A stretch of 64,000 nucleotides of DNA from Melampsora larici-populina 98AG31 (taxonomy: Eukaryota > Basidiomycota > Pucciniomycetes > Pucciniales > Melampsoraceae): positions 637,611-701,610 of the forward strand of contig NW_006768804.1 in assembly GCF_000204055.1 (NCBI RefSeq). The letters are read 5' to 3'. Position 1 is the first letter of the stretch. Every line of letters begins with the position of its first letter. This document shows, piece after piece, positions 47,959 to 58,932 of this stretch. The position numbers and the translations under genes were made by a program. The notes under the pieces were generated by a model. The model worked only from the letters and a program-made list of their open reading frames with translations. It had not been told where the DNA came from and did no database searches.

Positions 47959-48724
47959 ACCTTTGTTGTAGTGTTATAAATCATCATTTATTTACTATAT
48001 TTGTACTAAGATCACTTAAATCCGCCCCTTCAAAGCAAGGAGAAATTCATTTACGTGTGTTAAAGACTATAAGTCAAATTGGGAATAATACTTAACAACA
48101 GTATTGCTAGTAATAACATAGTGTGTGGACTTTTTGCGCTTAAAAAACTGGGAATAATACTACACAACAGTATTGCTTTATTTCTCTGGTGCCTCTATCT
48201 TTTTCTCTGTTATCACAAAGTGGTCAGCAAGTGCCCTTGTGCTGGTTTCTTTGAAGAAGGCAGTCTTTAGGCAACTTCTACTATATTACATGTAGTAGAT
48301 TATCCCTTCTTAGGTGTTGTAAAGCTCTTGTTGAGCTTTAAATACTACAGCAACCACAGAGGAGGTAATTGGGACAATATTCGGAGATGGTAGATAAACC
48401 AGGTCATTGTTTGGTAATGTGCTGTTATGGCTGACTGGAGAGGAGTTGATGGATATGCTATCCCAAGTGCTTGGACCTTCTAGCAGAATGTCAAAATTTT
48501 CTACAGTTGATCAAAGTGGCTGAAAGACTCCATCAAGATTGGTTTCTAGGCCTACAAAAACTCAAATTTCAGTCTGACTATTTGATTGAAATCAACCAAG
48601 CGTCACCTTCATGAGCATTGAACTTACTTGGTGTTGCAACTGACTGTACCCTGCTTGTCAATGCAAATTGATGATGATCTCCTTGTAGAAGGTTGGCAAA
48701 CATGTGAGTGCAATTCAGGTTGAC

Positions 48725-50399
48725 CGATGTGGTGATCTATTCATAGGATCAATTAATAAAATTAATCATTGGTTGTTTACCAAGTTATTAGAAAACTTCA
48801 GCATAGCAGAAAATTTGAAATGAAGGTTTTTAAATCAATTGAAGCTCTTCTAGGCTTATGTGTTGGTCATTACATCAAGATTATGTCATCATATTTCAAA
48901 AAAGATTATTAAGATAGTTATAGTTTATTCACAAACAGATTACAAACAGCAAGAAAAGAACAAGATGAGAAAAATTTGAAAATATAGGTATACAGGCTTG
49001 GAAATGGTTTTTAGGGTAGTAATATTAGGTTTAGGGGTATTGTGAGGTCTGAATATGAAAGAAAATCATTGTGTTATACAGTAAGAAGTTTAATCTCAAA
49101 GGTTGATAAGGAAAAACAGAAGTTATTAGGGAAAGGTACTTTTTCAAAGTTGGTAACCAAGGGTTTTACATGTAGTTTACATATGTAACAGTGGTGTTAG
49201 TAATATTTCAGGTTGCCAAAGGGGTTTTCCGGGACTTTTCAGGCTATAGAGGATGATGTCATATTACATGAGCAAGGAAGAAGGAGTAACAGCTGTGAAA
49301 AGTGGTGAAAATGGGTGGATTTTGTTGAAAAAAATTGGCTTTCAGCTTATTACATATGTCATATGACATCAGATTGTGGTGGTAATTGGTTCATTCAACG
49401 CAGAAGAGTAGATTACATAATGTACAAACTTTAAATCACTAGTAACGGAGGTTTATGAAAAAGGTTATAAGGGAAATAAGAAATTGGTGTGAACTTTGAA
49501 CTTACAGCGGGCAGACTCAGCCAGCCAGGGCCGGGGCTGGGTCACAGCCCTATTACAGTCACACACATACATGTAACACCAAAAACCTTAACTTCACAAC
49601 TCAATAACTCATTCATAACTCATCAGAAACACCTGATATGGTGCCAATTATTGATCAGTATCACAAGCTCTACAAGATGCACTTTAGTAATCCAAAATTG
49701 GACCCCATTTGAAAAAAATTGTAATCTCAAAAAAATGGTCTTCAGCTAGTTTACAAGGAAAAGATCACCTGTATTCATCATAAGAAGTGCTGTACATCAT
49801 ACAACTACGTCATTGATCACTTTTGGCTGTGTAAATTACATCACACTTTAGTCACATGATCATTACATTGTGTCATCATATGGGGTTTTTAGGTTTCTTG
49901 AGGCGGAATTGATTGGTTTTTGAGGCTGTTGACCATTGTAGGAGTTATTACGTGTGGATAGAAATACTCACTAATGATTTTGGGATTGTTGATCCCTTTT
50001 CTGCATCTTATACCTTTGTTGTAGTGTTATAAATCATCATTTATTTACTACATTTGTACTGAGATCACTTGAATCCGCCCCTTCAAAGCAAGGAGAAATT
50101 TATTTATGTGTGTTCAAGACTATAAGTCTCTTTGGGAATAATACTTGCAACAGTATTGCTAGTAATTGATATTTTTTTGTGACTTTTTGCACTTAAAATC
50201 TGGAAATATACTTATAAAAGTATTGGGAACATTTCTCGGGTACCTTCATCTATTTCTCTGTTATCACAAAGTGGTCAGCAAGTGCCCTTGTGCTGGTTTC
50301 TTTGAAGAAGGCAGTGTTTAGGCAACTTCTACTATCCTCACGTAGTAAATTATCCCTTCTTAGGTGTTTTGAAGCTCTTGTTGAGCTTTAAATACTACA
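48725..50399 (+). repeat. large direct repeat, copy 2 (1.7 kb)
   Basis: Second copy of 46048-48349. It lacks the 679-bp block but has a private 45-bp insertion at 49508-49552. No intact gene. Confidence 0.75.
49508..49552. repeat. tiny 45-bp fold-back insertion with 6-bp duplication
   Basis: Absent from copy 1 of the direct repeat at the matching site (near 46828). Flanked by TTACAG on both sides (49502-49507, 49553-49558). The arms GGGCAGACTCAGCC and GGCTGGGTCACAGCCC are imperfect inverses and G/C-rich. Confidence 0.55.
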
Positions 50400-50514
50400 C
50401 CGAGCCAACAGAATTGTGCATCACAGCAGTAATATTTGTTTCTATGGCAACCAAAGAATAGAATGTATGAATGGCTTCAGAAAGACAGGAACAGACAAGA
50501 GAAAATCCAAGAAA

Positions 50515-51328
50515 CTCACCTTGTGAGTCATCAGCATCCTTACATGTGATACAATCATCATCATCAGGTTCTAAGTGAGAGTCAAAGCCCGAGTCCAAGT
50601 TCCTGTTGAAATCTTGAATTGCGCTGTCCCACTTGTCCATTGCAGTGATGTTAGGTTTTTCTCCAAACGGTTCATCCATTTCATGATAACATGGACACAA
50701 GTCCCCAAGTTTCCGCTTTGATTTACCTTGGTTAGGGCATAGAGGCATTGATATTGGCTGAAGCGTTGTCAAAGATCACTTCCTTTGAGCTCCATACAGT
50801 TTACGTTTGAAGGCTTGTTGTGTGCATTGTACAAATCGTTGTTGTGGGTTGCAAATGCATTCCAAGCAACATTAGTTTGCATTGTCTGACCTGTGACCAA
50901 AGTCTTCTTACCAGCTCCAAACAATAGGTTGTAGGCGCTGGGGGTGGAGAATAATCTTGTCTTTCAAGACACAGATTGTTTGATGTTGATGATTTTGCCG
51001 CAGATAGAGCCTTTGTTGAGGGCTTGACCAATAAGACCTTGCTGAGGTTGTTGCTAGGGATGTTGCTGGGCGATGAGACTGTTCTTGAGATGTGTAGTTG
51101 AGGAGGAGGCTCCAGAATATTACTGTGATACAAGTTACTCAGAGGCCCACTTTCAGGCAAAGTGTGTTGTTGAATTATGTGGTGATTGTGAGATGTACTG
51201 CCCCCTTGATGGAATGTGGAATGATAAGGATGAGGTAAGGAAAATGAATTATTGGTAGGTTGATTGGCATTTGTTTGTATGTAAGGAGGATTGACATAGT
51301 TAATTTGAGTATAGTAAGGAGAAGTCAC
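50515..51328 (-). pseudogene. broken Pro/Gln/Asn-rich protein gene, transposon-associated
   Basis: From 51328 the minus-strand frame starts MTSPYYTQINYVNPPYIQT and stays open, low-complexity Ser/Pro/His-rich, to about 50800. After a frame change it continues as LCPNQGKSKRKLGDLCPCYH with an acidic EPDDDDCITCKDADDSQG end and a GTGAGT donor near 50521. Stops and shifts around 50770-50880 indicate decay. No family recognised. It lies inside the proposed 12.2-kb element and could be one of its genes. Confidence 0.4.
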
Positions 51329-51828
51329 GGGATGTGTTTGTGAAGTTTGTGAGTTTGTGAGTCCTGTTCTTGAGTTTGGTTGTTGAACATTGGTAATGTA
51401 TGATGTGGAAATTTGGTGGTGATAGTTGAGAGGAATGGAAAGAATGGAAAGTGAGCAAGCAGGCAGAGTCTACGTAGATATCTCTGGCTACCACATATCC
51501 TATGTTAAGTGTTAAGATCATGGGTCAAGCATTCCCTTTTTTAGGCAATCTCTCTTGGGCCTTTTGTCTGTTTCAGTGGGGACCTCTGATTGTTGCCTGA
51601 CCACAGAGGCCCTGAGCCACTGTTTGAATTCATTAAATAAATTAATGATTCAAACAGGTGTCCAAGTGAAATCCAAACAGGATTTTTCAAAACTTGAGGA
51701 CCCCTAATCACCCAATGATGTGGTAATCTTACAAACTCATTTTTGGCGATTATTTCTAATTACCTCCAATTAATTCTGTATACGAGAAGGTGACTTGTTA
51801 AATTTCAACCTCTTCCCATATGTACTTG
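51329..51828. other. decayed repeat DNA, no gene
   Basis: 51650-51770 holds the inverted counterpart of the left sub-terminal block of the 12.2-kb element. Confidence 0.4.
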
Positions 51829-51920
51829 TACTGTTGTTCTTGAAAAGCTTGTCCAAGTTTTCCCACAAAAATCAAGCAATTTGGGGGAAAACTTGGACAA
51901 GCTTCTCAAGAACAACAGTA
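51829..51920. repeat. 92-bp fold-back element
   Basis: TACTGTTGTTCTTGAAAAGC on the left and its near-inverse GCTTCTCAAGAACAACAGTA on the right, with arms of about 36 bp and a 20-bp centre. It may be a miniature element of CTGTTGTTC ends between TA dinucleotides. Confidence 0.7.
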
Positions 51921-53038
51921 ATTACAATTGAGGAAACCCTTTTATCAACATCATTGCCTCATCAATCTTATCCCTTCATCAAACACTCCACTTGATCAAT
52001 CATCAAAATCATCACTTTTTGGTATCATTGCTTCAACAATATCATCGTGTCTTCAAATCATTGTTTGTTAATTTCAAGTTATCAAAACCATCATCTGTTG
52101 ATATTATCACTCTTTTTAACCCAACAAGTAATGGAAGTAAAATTTAAATGATGTGAATAATGAGAATAATGAGAATGATGAGGATGACAAGATTGATGAG
52201 AAAGATGAAAACATTGTGTGTGATGACAAAAATAAACTTTTGGATCAAGCTCAATTCAAGAATGATGAAGTAGAAATAAAATGTGATTACATGAAACTTT
52301 TGATGATCTAATGACCTGTTTTAATGAAAATTGAGCTAGATAAATTGAGTGAGTAAACAAGAGATTTGATGAACCTGATTGATGAAGAATCAATAATGAG
52401 AAACTTAAATCTCAAGTTGAATAAAGAATTATTACATAGTTGTCATGAGCACTGTAACTTGGCTTTGGTTGTGAGTTGACAAACAATAATTCTTAAAAAC
52501 CACCGTTTATTTTTGTACTCCAATTAAATTGTGAGTTGGAACTTTTCCTGCAGTATTTGCTCATTTCCTGTGGCACACTTTTACTGTAGTACACCAAAAT
52601 CAATTGCAACCAAACAGGGCCTAAAGTTCATACCAAGATGATCACTGACACTCTCAAACATTGCGGAAATGCTTGTACACCACTACACCAAGGGGTAATC
52701 CACGCTGTCATTTGGCGGGCATGGATTACCATCATATGGCTGTTGAAGTTTTCATATCATTTCTGTAACATTTCTACTCAACTGACACTTAACTTTATGT
52801 CATTATTTCATTCTCATTTTATTCATCTTAGCATATGTAACACTTATCTGTTTGCTTAGGTTTCATTTCTGTTTTATCACTATTATTAACCTATGTACCA
52901 TTTCAGAATAGGTGTGATAAACCTCGAAGAGCAGCAATCATGAGACTTCCTTCCTCATCCAAGATATTCTTCAAACTTTTTGGGTGAAAGGTAAGTTAAA
53001 CTCTGATCGTGGGGATTGATATAGTTTGTAGAGTTCTA
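51921..53038. other. AT-rich spacer, no gene
   Basis: 52140-52215 is an 'aatgatgagaat' simple repeat that would encode an Asn/Glu/Asp-rich stretch. 52621 is the right end of the proposed 12.2-kb element. 52965-53037 is similar to 55340-55410. Confidence 0.4.
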
Positions 53039-55229
53039 TAATTTCTAGTTGATGTTTGTGTCTTGAGATTCCTAAGAATCAGAGTCTAGACTGCTGAAGT
53101 TATGTGTGTAGTTCAAAGAAGAAAACCTGAGGGCACAGGAATCTGTGTAAGACTACAGCACTGCCAGCATAGATGCCTCGGGTTGAGAAATCTGAGGCAT
53201 CATCGGAGGCAAATCCTCGGACAGACCTTGTCCGAGGTTTTCGCCCGAGGTATTTTTTTGCCCTGAGAATTACCTTGGATCAAAACCTTGGGAAGCTTCT
53301 GTCCGAGGTTTTTCATCCGAGGATACCTCGAATTTTGTAATCCGAGGTAAATATGTTGGTGGTGCAGCAGAACACGCTAGTCTGCGACAATATCAAGCAC
53401 TGACCTGTGAGCTCAAAAGGGATCGTGAAGAGCACACGTAGAAGGTATTATACAAAACAAAAATAACAATTGATTTTGATTATTTTCAACCAAGCTTACC
53501 TGAGGGCGCAGGAATCTGTGTAAGACTACAGCAGAACATGCTAGTCTACAACAATATCAAGCACTGGCCTAACAACAACACAAGTTAACCAATCACAAAA
53601 ACAGATTTATACGAGACTGAAAGAAGAGAAAGTAATTAGGAAGAATTTTTTTTTAACTACCTGTGAGCTCGAAAGGGATGGTGAAGAGCACACATAGAAG
53701 GTATTAGATAAAACAAAAATAACAGTTGATTTCTAGGTCGAGAGTTGTGATGTTAGTAAAGGTGGTTTAGAAAAGAGAAAGATAGTAGTGAAAAAAGCTA
53801 ATAGAGAAACAACTCACTGATTCTTTTTGACAAGAAAAGAATCAGAAAAGAGGGGAAAGCAAAACACAAAGAGAACAGATAACCTGTAAGAAATTTTCCA
53901 TCATCTCTTGATTCCAACTTCCCAGTTTGTCAACTAGCTCAACTGAAATAAAACCTCAATCTAACCCCTTTGGTCAACTTCTTACACTAATGTAACACAA
54001 CACAACACGCCTTACTTGTACAACTTCTAAATCTCCTTCTGACAACCTCAATTCGGAGAATGATCTTTGACTAACAATAAAGATAGTTAACCCGTAAGAG
54101 GTCAGTAGCTCAAAACACCCCCTCAAAGAGCATTAACCCAGAAAACGTAGACCCAGTTTCTTCCTAATATTTGAGAACTGCTCCTTAGGTAGCTGTTTAG
54201 TTAATAAATCTGCAACCATTAAGTGAGTTGGACAATGCTTAATAGAGAGATCACCCTATTTTCCAACTTCTCTTATCCAATGATAATGGATTTCAATGTG
54301 CTTAGTTCTAGCATGAAAAATAGATTTTGATGTAAGATGGACTGCACCTAAATTATCACTCTGAAGAACTGTTGGATTAGGAACCGTAAAACCAAAACAT
54401 GACATCATGTTCCTTAGCTAAATCAACTCTTGTCCAGCTTTGGTCATTGCCCAATACTCAGCCTCAGTTGAAGATAAAGCAACTCTAGGCTGAAATCGAC
54501 TGCGCCAAGAAATTGGTCCACCCGCTAAGACAAAAACATAGCCTGTAGTCAAACGGCAAGTGTTCACGTCACCAGCCTAATCTGTGTTGCAGTGTGAAAT
54601 GGGACATTCAAAACTGAGTTGTCCAGAAATGACGCTTGGAGAATCACCAGACTACACAATGCCAACATTAATAGTGTGACAAAGATACCTGAGAACGTGC
54701 ATCACGGAATCCCAGTGAAGTTTATTAGGGTTTTCAAGATGCTGAGATAGAACTCCCACCACGTGAGCCATGTCGGGACAATTACATTGAGCTAAGTACA
54801 TCAATGACCCCACCACGCTTCTGTATGGAAGTTTGGTTTTGGCAAATTCCTGAGCTTCCTCTTCAGTAGATTTTAAAATTTTGACGTTTGGAAATAACAG
54901 AGTAACGGCTGGTTTTGAGTTTGTCATTGCATATGGCTTCTGAGACATTGAGTAAGTGTGGCCATTTATCCTATGAATTTAGATACCGACAACAGTATGT
55001 GCAAGTACTAAATCCTCCATTTCCCACTTAGCAGAAATTTTGACCTTAGACCTTGCTATATCATTTCCAGTGATATCAAGGTCATCAACATTAACCTAAA
55101 CCGCAGTGAATAAGTTACCAGAACAAATGTAAATACAATGGTCAATTTCACATTGGTAGAACCCAATTTCAATGAGATCTTTGACTGACAATAAGAATAG
55201 TTAACCCGTAAGAGGTCAGTATCTTAACA
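53039..55229 (-). mobile_element. Copia-type LTR retrotransposon remnant
   Basis: Minus strand. Motifs in order from the right: QCEIDHCIYIC, VNVDDLDITGND (reverse transcriptase core), [40 protein letters not shown] (RNase H) and TKHIEIHYHWIREV, with several in-frame stops. Then a GAGGGGG polypurine tract and an LTR beginning TGTTTTGAGCTACTGACC at 54117 and running left. A short piece of LTR-like start (TGTTAAGATACTGACC) also sits at 55229 and is joined directly to the transcriptase part, so most of the interior is deleted. The left limit is approximate. AGTTC flanks near 53033 and 55230 may be the target duplication. Confidence 0.65.
53159..53364. repeat. CACTG-ended MITE with CAG target duplication and visible empty site
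   Basis: 206 bp, left end CACTGCCAGCATAGATGCC, right end inverse of CACCACCAACATATTTACC, rich in CCGAGG/CCTCGG. CAG on both sides (53156-53158, 53365-53367). The surrounding sequence is duplicated at 53502-53740, where GACTACAGCAGAACA is uninterrupted, giving an empty site. Confidence 0.8.
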
Positions 55230-55619
55230 AGTTCTGTTCTGAACTTTATCTACCCTGCTCTGACAGGTATGTAGTTCATTTATGTTTTCTTGTTTCATAA
55301 ATCTTGTTCATTCATTATTGTGATGGAATAAATACTGATCCAAGATCTTCTCCAAACTTCTTGGGTGAAAGGTGAGTTAAACTCATATTGTGGGATTTGA
55401 TATACTTCATAGATTTCTGTTCTGAACTGTATCTACCCTGCTCTGACAGATTTGTAACAATGGCGAGATTGGCTTGGTGGTGGACAGCCGCCACCAGATG
55501 GTCAGTGGCGCAGCAGCCAAAAGGCGAGATTGCCTGAATGCTGTACTGCTTTCCTATCAGCCCAATCATCCTTTGTTACCATTTTCAGAAAGCCCTGCCT
55601 GAAATTGAAGCTCTACACC
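55230..55619. other. spacer with a duplicated segment
   Basis: TTCTGTTCTGAACTTTATCT... at about 55232-55267 recurs as TTCTGTTCTGAACTGTATCT... at about 55413-55451, and 55325-55410 resembles 52965-53037. These are pieces of one repeated sequence split by the Copia insertion. Confidence 0.5.
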
Positions 55620-55871
55620 AAAGCTTGTTGAGAAATTTCCATTGGGAGGGTTGCAGACCTTACCTTTTCTATTGTGGAGCGTCCTGATTTTCACAATCTC
55701 TGGAATTGTGTGATCAAAGCACTGAGGGAATGCAAGCAAAGCAACATGAAATTGTATCTTAAATGCACAAGTTTTTTGAAAAGAACACGAGAATACATTA
55801 CTGAAGTGGAGTGGAAAAGAAGTGAGTATGTTTTGGACTTCACCAAACACCAAGGCAATCATGGCCGTTAA
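55620..55871 (+). pseudogene. possible hAT transposase fragment
   Basis: Plus frame reads DLTFSIVERPDFHNLW followed by a charged stretch (KRTREYITEVEWKRSEYVLD) to a stop at 55871. 'FSIVE.P.F..L' is the usual lead-in of hAT transposases. Only about 80 residues, no BED finger or hATC dimerisation block nearby. Tentative. Confidence 0.3.
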
Positions 55872-56240
55872 AGTACACCTGCTTTGGCAAGGAAAGTCGC
55901 ATTAATAATTTAATGCAACTTCTACATCCCAGTGAGAATTTTCTCACTGTGTATGTACATGTAAAATCACACAACAGTGTATTTGTCAAAAAGGTTTGGT
56001 AGCCACATAAAAAGCAAGACCACCATGGTGATCATGAATCACAATGACCTCTTTTACCATTTGGTAAACAAGGTCATTGAGTTGATTGAGTTCAAAAACC
56101 AACAAAATTCTTGATCACCGTCAATTTGATTTAACAGTGTTCTTTTCTCAACTTCTGCTATACTTTTTTATGAAATTCAATTGATGATAACATGGTTAAT
56201 ATTCAAGAGCTTCAGCGTTGGAGGCGTTGACTTTACCAAA
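55872..56240. other. spacer, no gene seen
   Basis: AT-rich, with short inverted GGTCATTG/CAATGACC and related pieces near 56025-56080. No coding frame. Confidence 0.35.
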
Positions 56241-56690
56241 AATTCTACTTCCATCACCTAATTATAATCAGTTCTGCTAGATTCTATTACAACACATCCT
56301 TGAATCCAACAATGATGAAAATACCAAGATTATATTGATCCTTTCTGGCCAGATGTTGGTCAATGAGTTGCTAAATGGTCACAATGAGATTTTCTATGAA
56401 GATATGAGAATGAAAAAGGTGGTATTTGTTGAATTGAGAGGAATGCTTGAAGAAGCTGGATCACTTGCTGATACCAGATGGGTCACTAGTACTGAGCAAC
56501 TTGCTCTTTTACTCTACTGTCTCATCACTGGACTCTTGAATACAAAGCTCAATCAACACTTTCAAAGATCTACCAATACTGTTTCAAAGGAAATCTATTT
56601 TACTTTTTCTATTGTTTCTTCCAAATGCTGATAATGATATTGGTATAGGATCATCAACAAGTTGACTATTGATATCACTACCAATACTTG
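56241..56690 (+). pseudogene. N-terminal fragment of a second Harbinger-type transposase
   Basis: Plus frame reads SGQMLVNELLNGHNEIFYED then MKKVVFVELRGMLEEAGSLA and STEQLALLLYCLITG, LNQHFQRSTNTVSKEI. It matches the helical N-terminal domain of HARBI1-like proteins ('W...LL.G.....Y...RM...VF..L...L...G...S...VEQLAIFL...G......ERFQRS..TIS'). Two stops follow and no DDE catalytic part is present, so the copy is truncated. Confidence 0.6.
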
Positions 56691-58407
56691 ATTGATACAT
56701 TTTACATTGCTCTTCCTCAACAATATTGAGAAGACTGGCTACACAAAAATCCAAATAGGAAGTTTATCTAAAATGAAAATGAACAAAAGGGTTTATACTC
56801 CAAACTGGACCCTGGAAAGAGCCTGTGGAGGTCAGTGACAAAATAGGTTGGAATTGGGGTTTTTGGCAAGATTGTCAGTGAGGTAAAGGGTTGGGATCTT
56901 GACTTTGAGTAGCCAAAGTCGTTTGTGATGCAAGAGGTTGGAGCAAGGTTGGAAGAGGTCAAAAATTATTTTATGTGCATTGATTTAAAAATGTCTGAAA
57001 GAACTCTAAAACCTACTGCAATGGCAAAACACATTACTCTGAGGGAATCAATTGGATCTTGATACATATATGCATATGTTTTTGCAATTTCTTGAGTAAG
57101 AAAAAAACAAACACTTGTAACAAAACCATTTTAAACAACTCTAGATGCCAATGACATAATTTGACCCCAACCCTATGGAAAAAGAAAAGAAAAGAAATTC
57201 AAAAATCAATTCAAGAGAAAGCTAGAAAGACACAAACCCTTTGATCTTAATTCAGAAGCTACAACCCTGTTAACCTTTGTACCTAAACTTCTTTTCCATT
57301 ACACAAAAGTACAGCAGCATTATTATCTACATAATCTCATCAATTTACCATTGGATGGAATGACAAGAAAACACTTTGTACAGCTCTCAAAAACTTGATT
57401 GACCAGAGAGGTGTGAATGTGAATTACAATCTGGTATAAGTAACCTCTCTGTCCTCATTGCACCTAAATCAATCAGCAGTCAATCCCTGCAAGCTCACTT
57501 GGACCAAACTATTTAAGACAAAAGCAAAGCTCATGGTAATTCTTTGGTAAAACAAAAACCAAATGGAACTCACAGAAGTCTCAAAGTGTCATGGTCTAGT
57601 GCCTTTTTGATATGTTAGGGTCTTGAGGTTAGTGATGAAAAAGGTCAGGATCCAACATTTTTCAAAAGTTGACCATGAACAGGTCAGAATTTACCTCACT
57701 AACCTGCGCAGGTGTTTTCAGGTTTTTTCCCAAACAAGCTTTTGTCTAAGGAATCTTAGAATCCTGATCAGATCACACAACAATTTTATCAGTCAAATGA
57801 TCTATCAGTAGCAGTTCAATCCAGAGAGAGAATTGGGAGGATAGTTGTTGTTCATAGAAGAAGTTTTCATGATGAATGAATTCCCTTTCTATCAAACAAA
57901 TAAACCCATGAAAGTAAGAAAAAGAAATTGACAGCAATGATTAGTTCATACCTGATCAGATCAAAAAAACAAGTTTATCAGTCAATTTATCTATTAGGAG
58001 CAGTTGGATCCGGAGAGAGAATTGGAATGATAGTTGTTATTTTTAGAGGAAATTTTGATGATGAATGAGAAAGAAAAATTTCCTCAGGTCAGGAAATTGC
58101 AAGACAACATTCAGCAGTACAAGTTGTGGTAAGGTTAATTAGGCAAAGGGCTGTGAGGAAAAGGCGCGGCACAAAATACTACGGTTGTAAGAAATACATA
58201 AGTAGAAATGAGAGACATGATATGAAATATAAAGAATGAAACACAGATTTAGTATTTGCTTCCAACATCTTCCATAGTCAATTGTGTTTGATTAGGCGGA
58301 AGAGCTCCATGAGCCCCTATACAGGCAAGTATTGAAAAGTGCAAGGATTGGATTGCTACACCCGACAAGCAGGGCAATATATATCACATGCGGAAGAGTG
58401 TGTAGGA
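56691..58407. other. gene-free stretch with one local duplication
   Basis: 57762-57890 and 57952-58080 are two diverged copies of a ~120-bp unit (shared 'atcagtcaa..atctat.ag.agcagtt.gatcc.gagagagaattgg'). Otherwise AT-rich with no supported gene. Confidence 0.45.
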
Positions 58408-58932
58408 CTAATATCCATTACCTCCACCAAAATCATACCCATAGCCATTGTAATACTGGACTGGACTGGAAGCAAGCATGTAATCAGAAAGATGGTTAAG
58501 TTGATTCCCAGGGATCAAGAGACTTACGGCAAATCGGTGCTGGGCGTGCCGACCCCTGGTTTGACAGCCGTATCAACAGTCTGGGTGCTCGGTGTGGTAA
58601 CAAAGGACTGGACGTTCGATGGTAAAACAACGGATTGGCCATTCAGTGGTAAAACAACGGATTGGGTTTTCGATGAGTCAACTGGTGTAGTTGGGCTGTT
58701 CATGTCAATTCAGCAGTCAGAAGATGCCGATCAAATTGGTGTGAACATGGGATCCTTCCTACTTTTGTAAAGGTATCCCAAATACCGTTGCTGAGAGAAA
58801 AACGAAATCGCCATGATCAGAGCAAATATTGTCAGCGCAACCCAAAGCGAATAAACATGTAAAAACCATCTTCGAGGTAGAGAAGAAATCACCTGCAAGG
58901 ACTGCAAAGACAAGTCCAATGGTAAAACGCAT
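58408..58932 (-). CDS. small secreted protein, four short exons
   Basis: Built by splicing: complement(join(58408..58465,58528..58695,58763..58790,58893..58932)), 97 residues. Donors GTGATT, GTAGGA and GTAAGT and AG acceptors all keep phase. The N-terminus MRFTIGLVFAVLAATVFG is a textbook signal peptide formed only after splicing exon 1 (40 nt) to exon 2 (28 nt). The mature part is Ser/Thr/Val/Pro-rich with a diverging heptad-like repeat (QSVVLPLNG, QSVVLPSNV, QSFVTTPST) and ends in a Tyr/Gly-rich tail, QYYNGYGYDFGGGNGY. No cysteines. Function unknown; a cell-wall-associated or effector-like secreted protein is an inference. The longer frame on the opposite strand (58339-58770) is a shadow of exon 3. 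Confidence 0.65.

Larger units (their letters stand above)
46048..48349 (+). repeat. large direct repeat, copy 1 (2.3 kb)
   Basis: Begins CGATGTGGTGATCTATTT and ends TTGAGCTTTAAATACTACA. It aligns in the same orientation with 48725-50399 along its whole length, with scattered substitutions, except for one 679-bp block (47280-47958) that the second copy lacks. No intact gene inside; the 47385-47723 minus frame is a coiled-coil-like remnant lying in the extra block. Confidence 0.75.
40376..52621. mobile_element. possible 12.2-kb PIF/Harbinger composite element
   Basis: Left end GGCCCCGTTTGGTCGCGATT and the inverse of the right end GGCCCTGTTTGGTTGCAATT match at most positions. The flanks are CAA on the left and TAA on the right, one base off a TWA duplication. 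The left sub-terminal block near 40480-40520 (ATTGTACCACATT, AATAGGGGTCCTCAGG) is also found inverted at about 51690-51760 (CCTGTTTG..., GAGGACCCCTAAT, ATGTGGTAAT). The interior holds a dead HARBI1-like transposase and minus-strand Myb/NAM-type remnants, the usual two-gene content of this superfamily, plus later insertions and a large duplication. It could instead be two unrelated ends of the same family. Confidence 0.45.

Noticed and set aside
58339..58770. 143-residue plus-strand open frame
   Set aside because: It is antisense to the spliced small secreted protein. The apparent repeat (TDWPFSGKTTDWVF) is the shadow of that protein's internal repeat.
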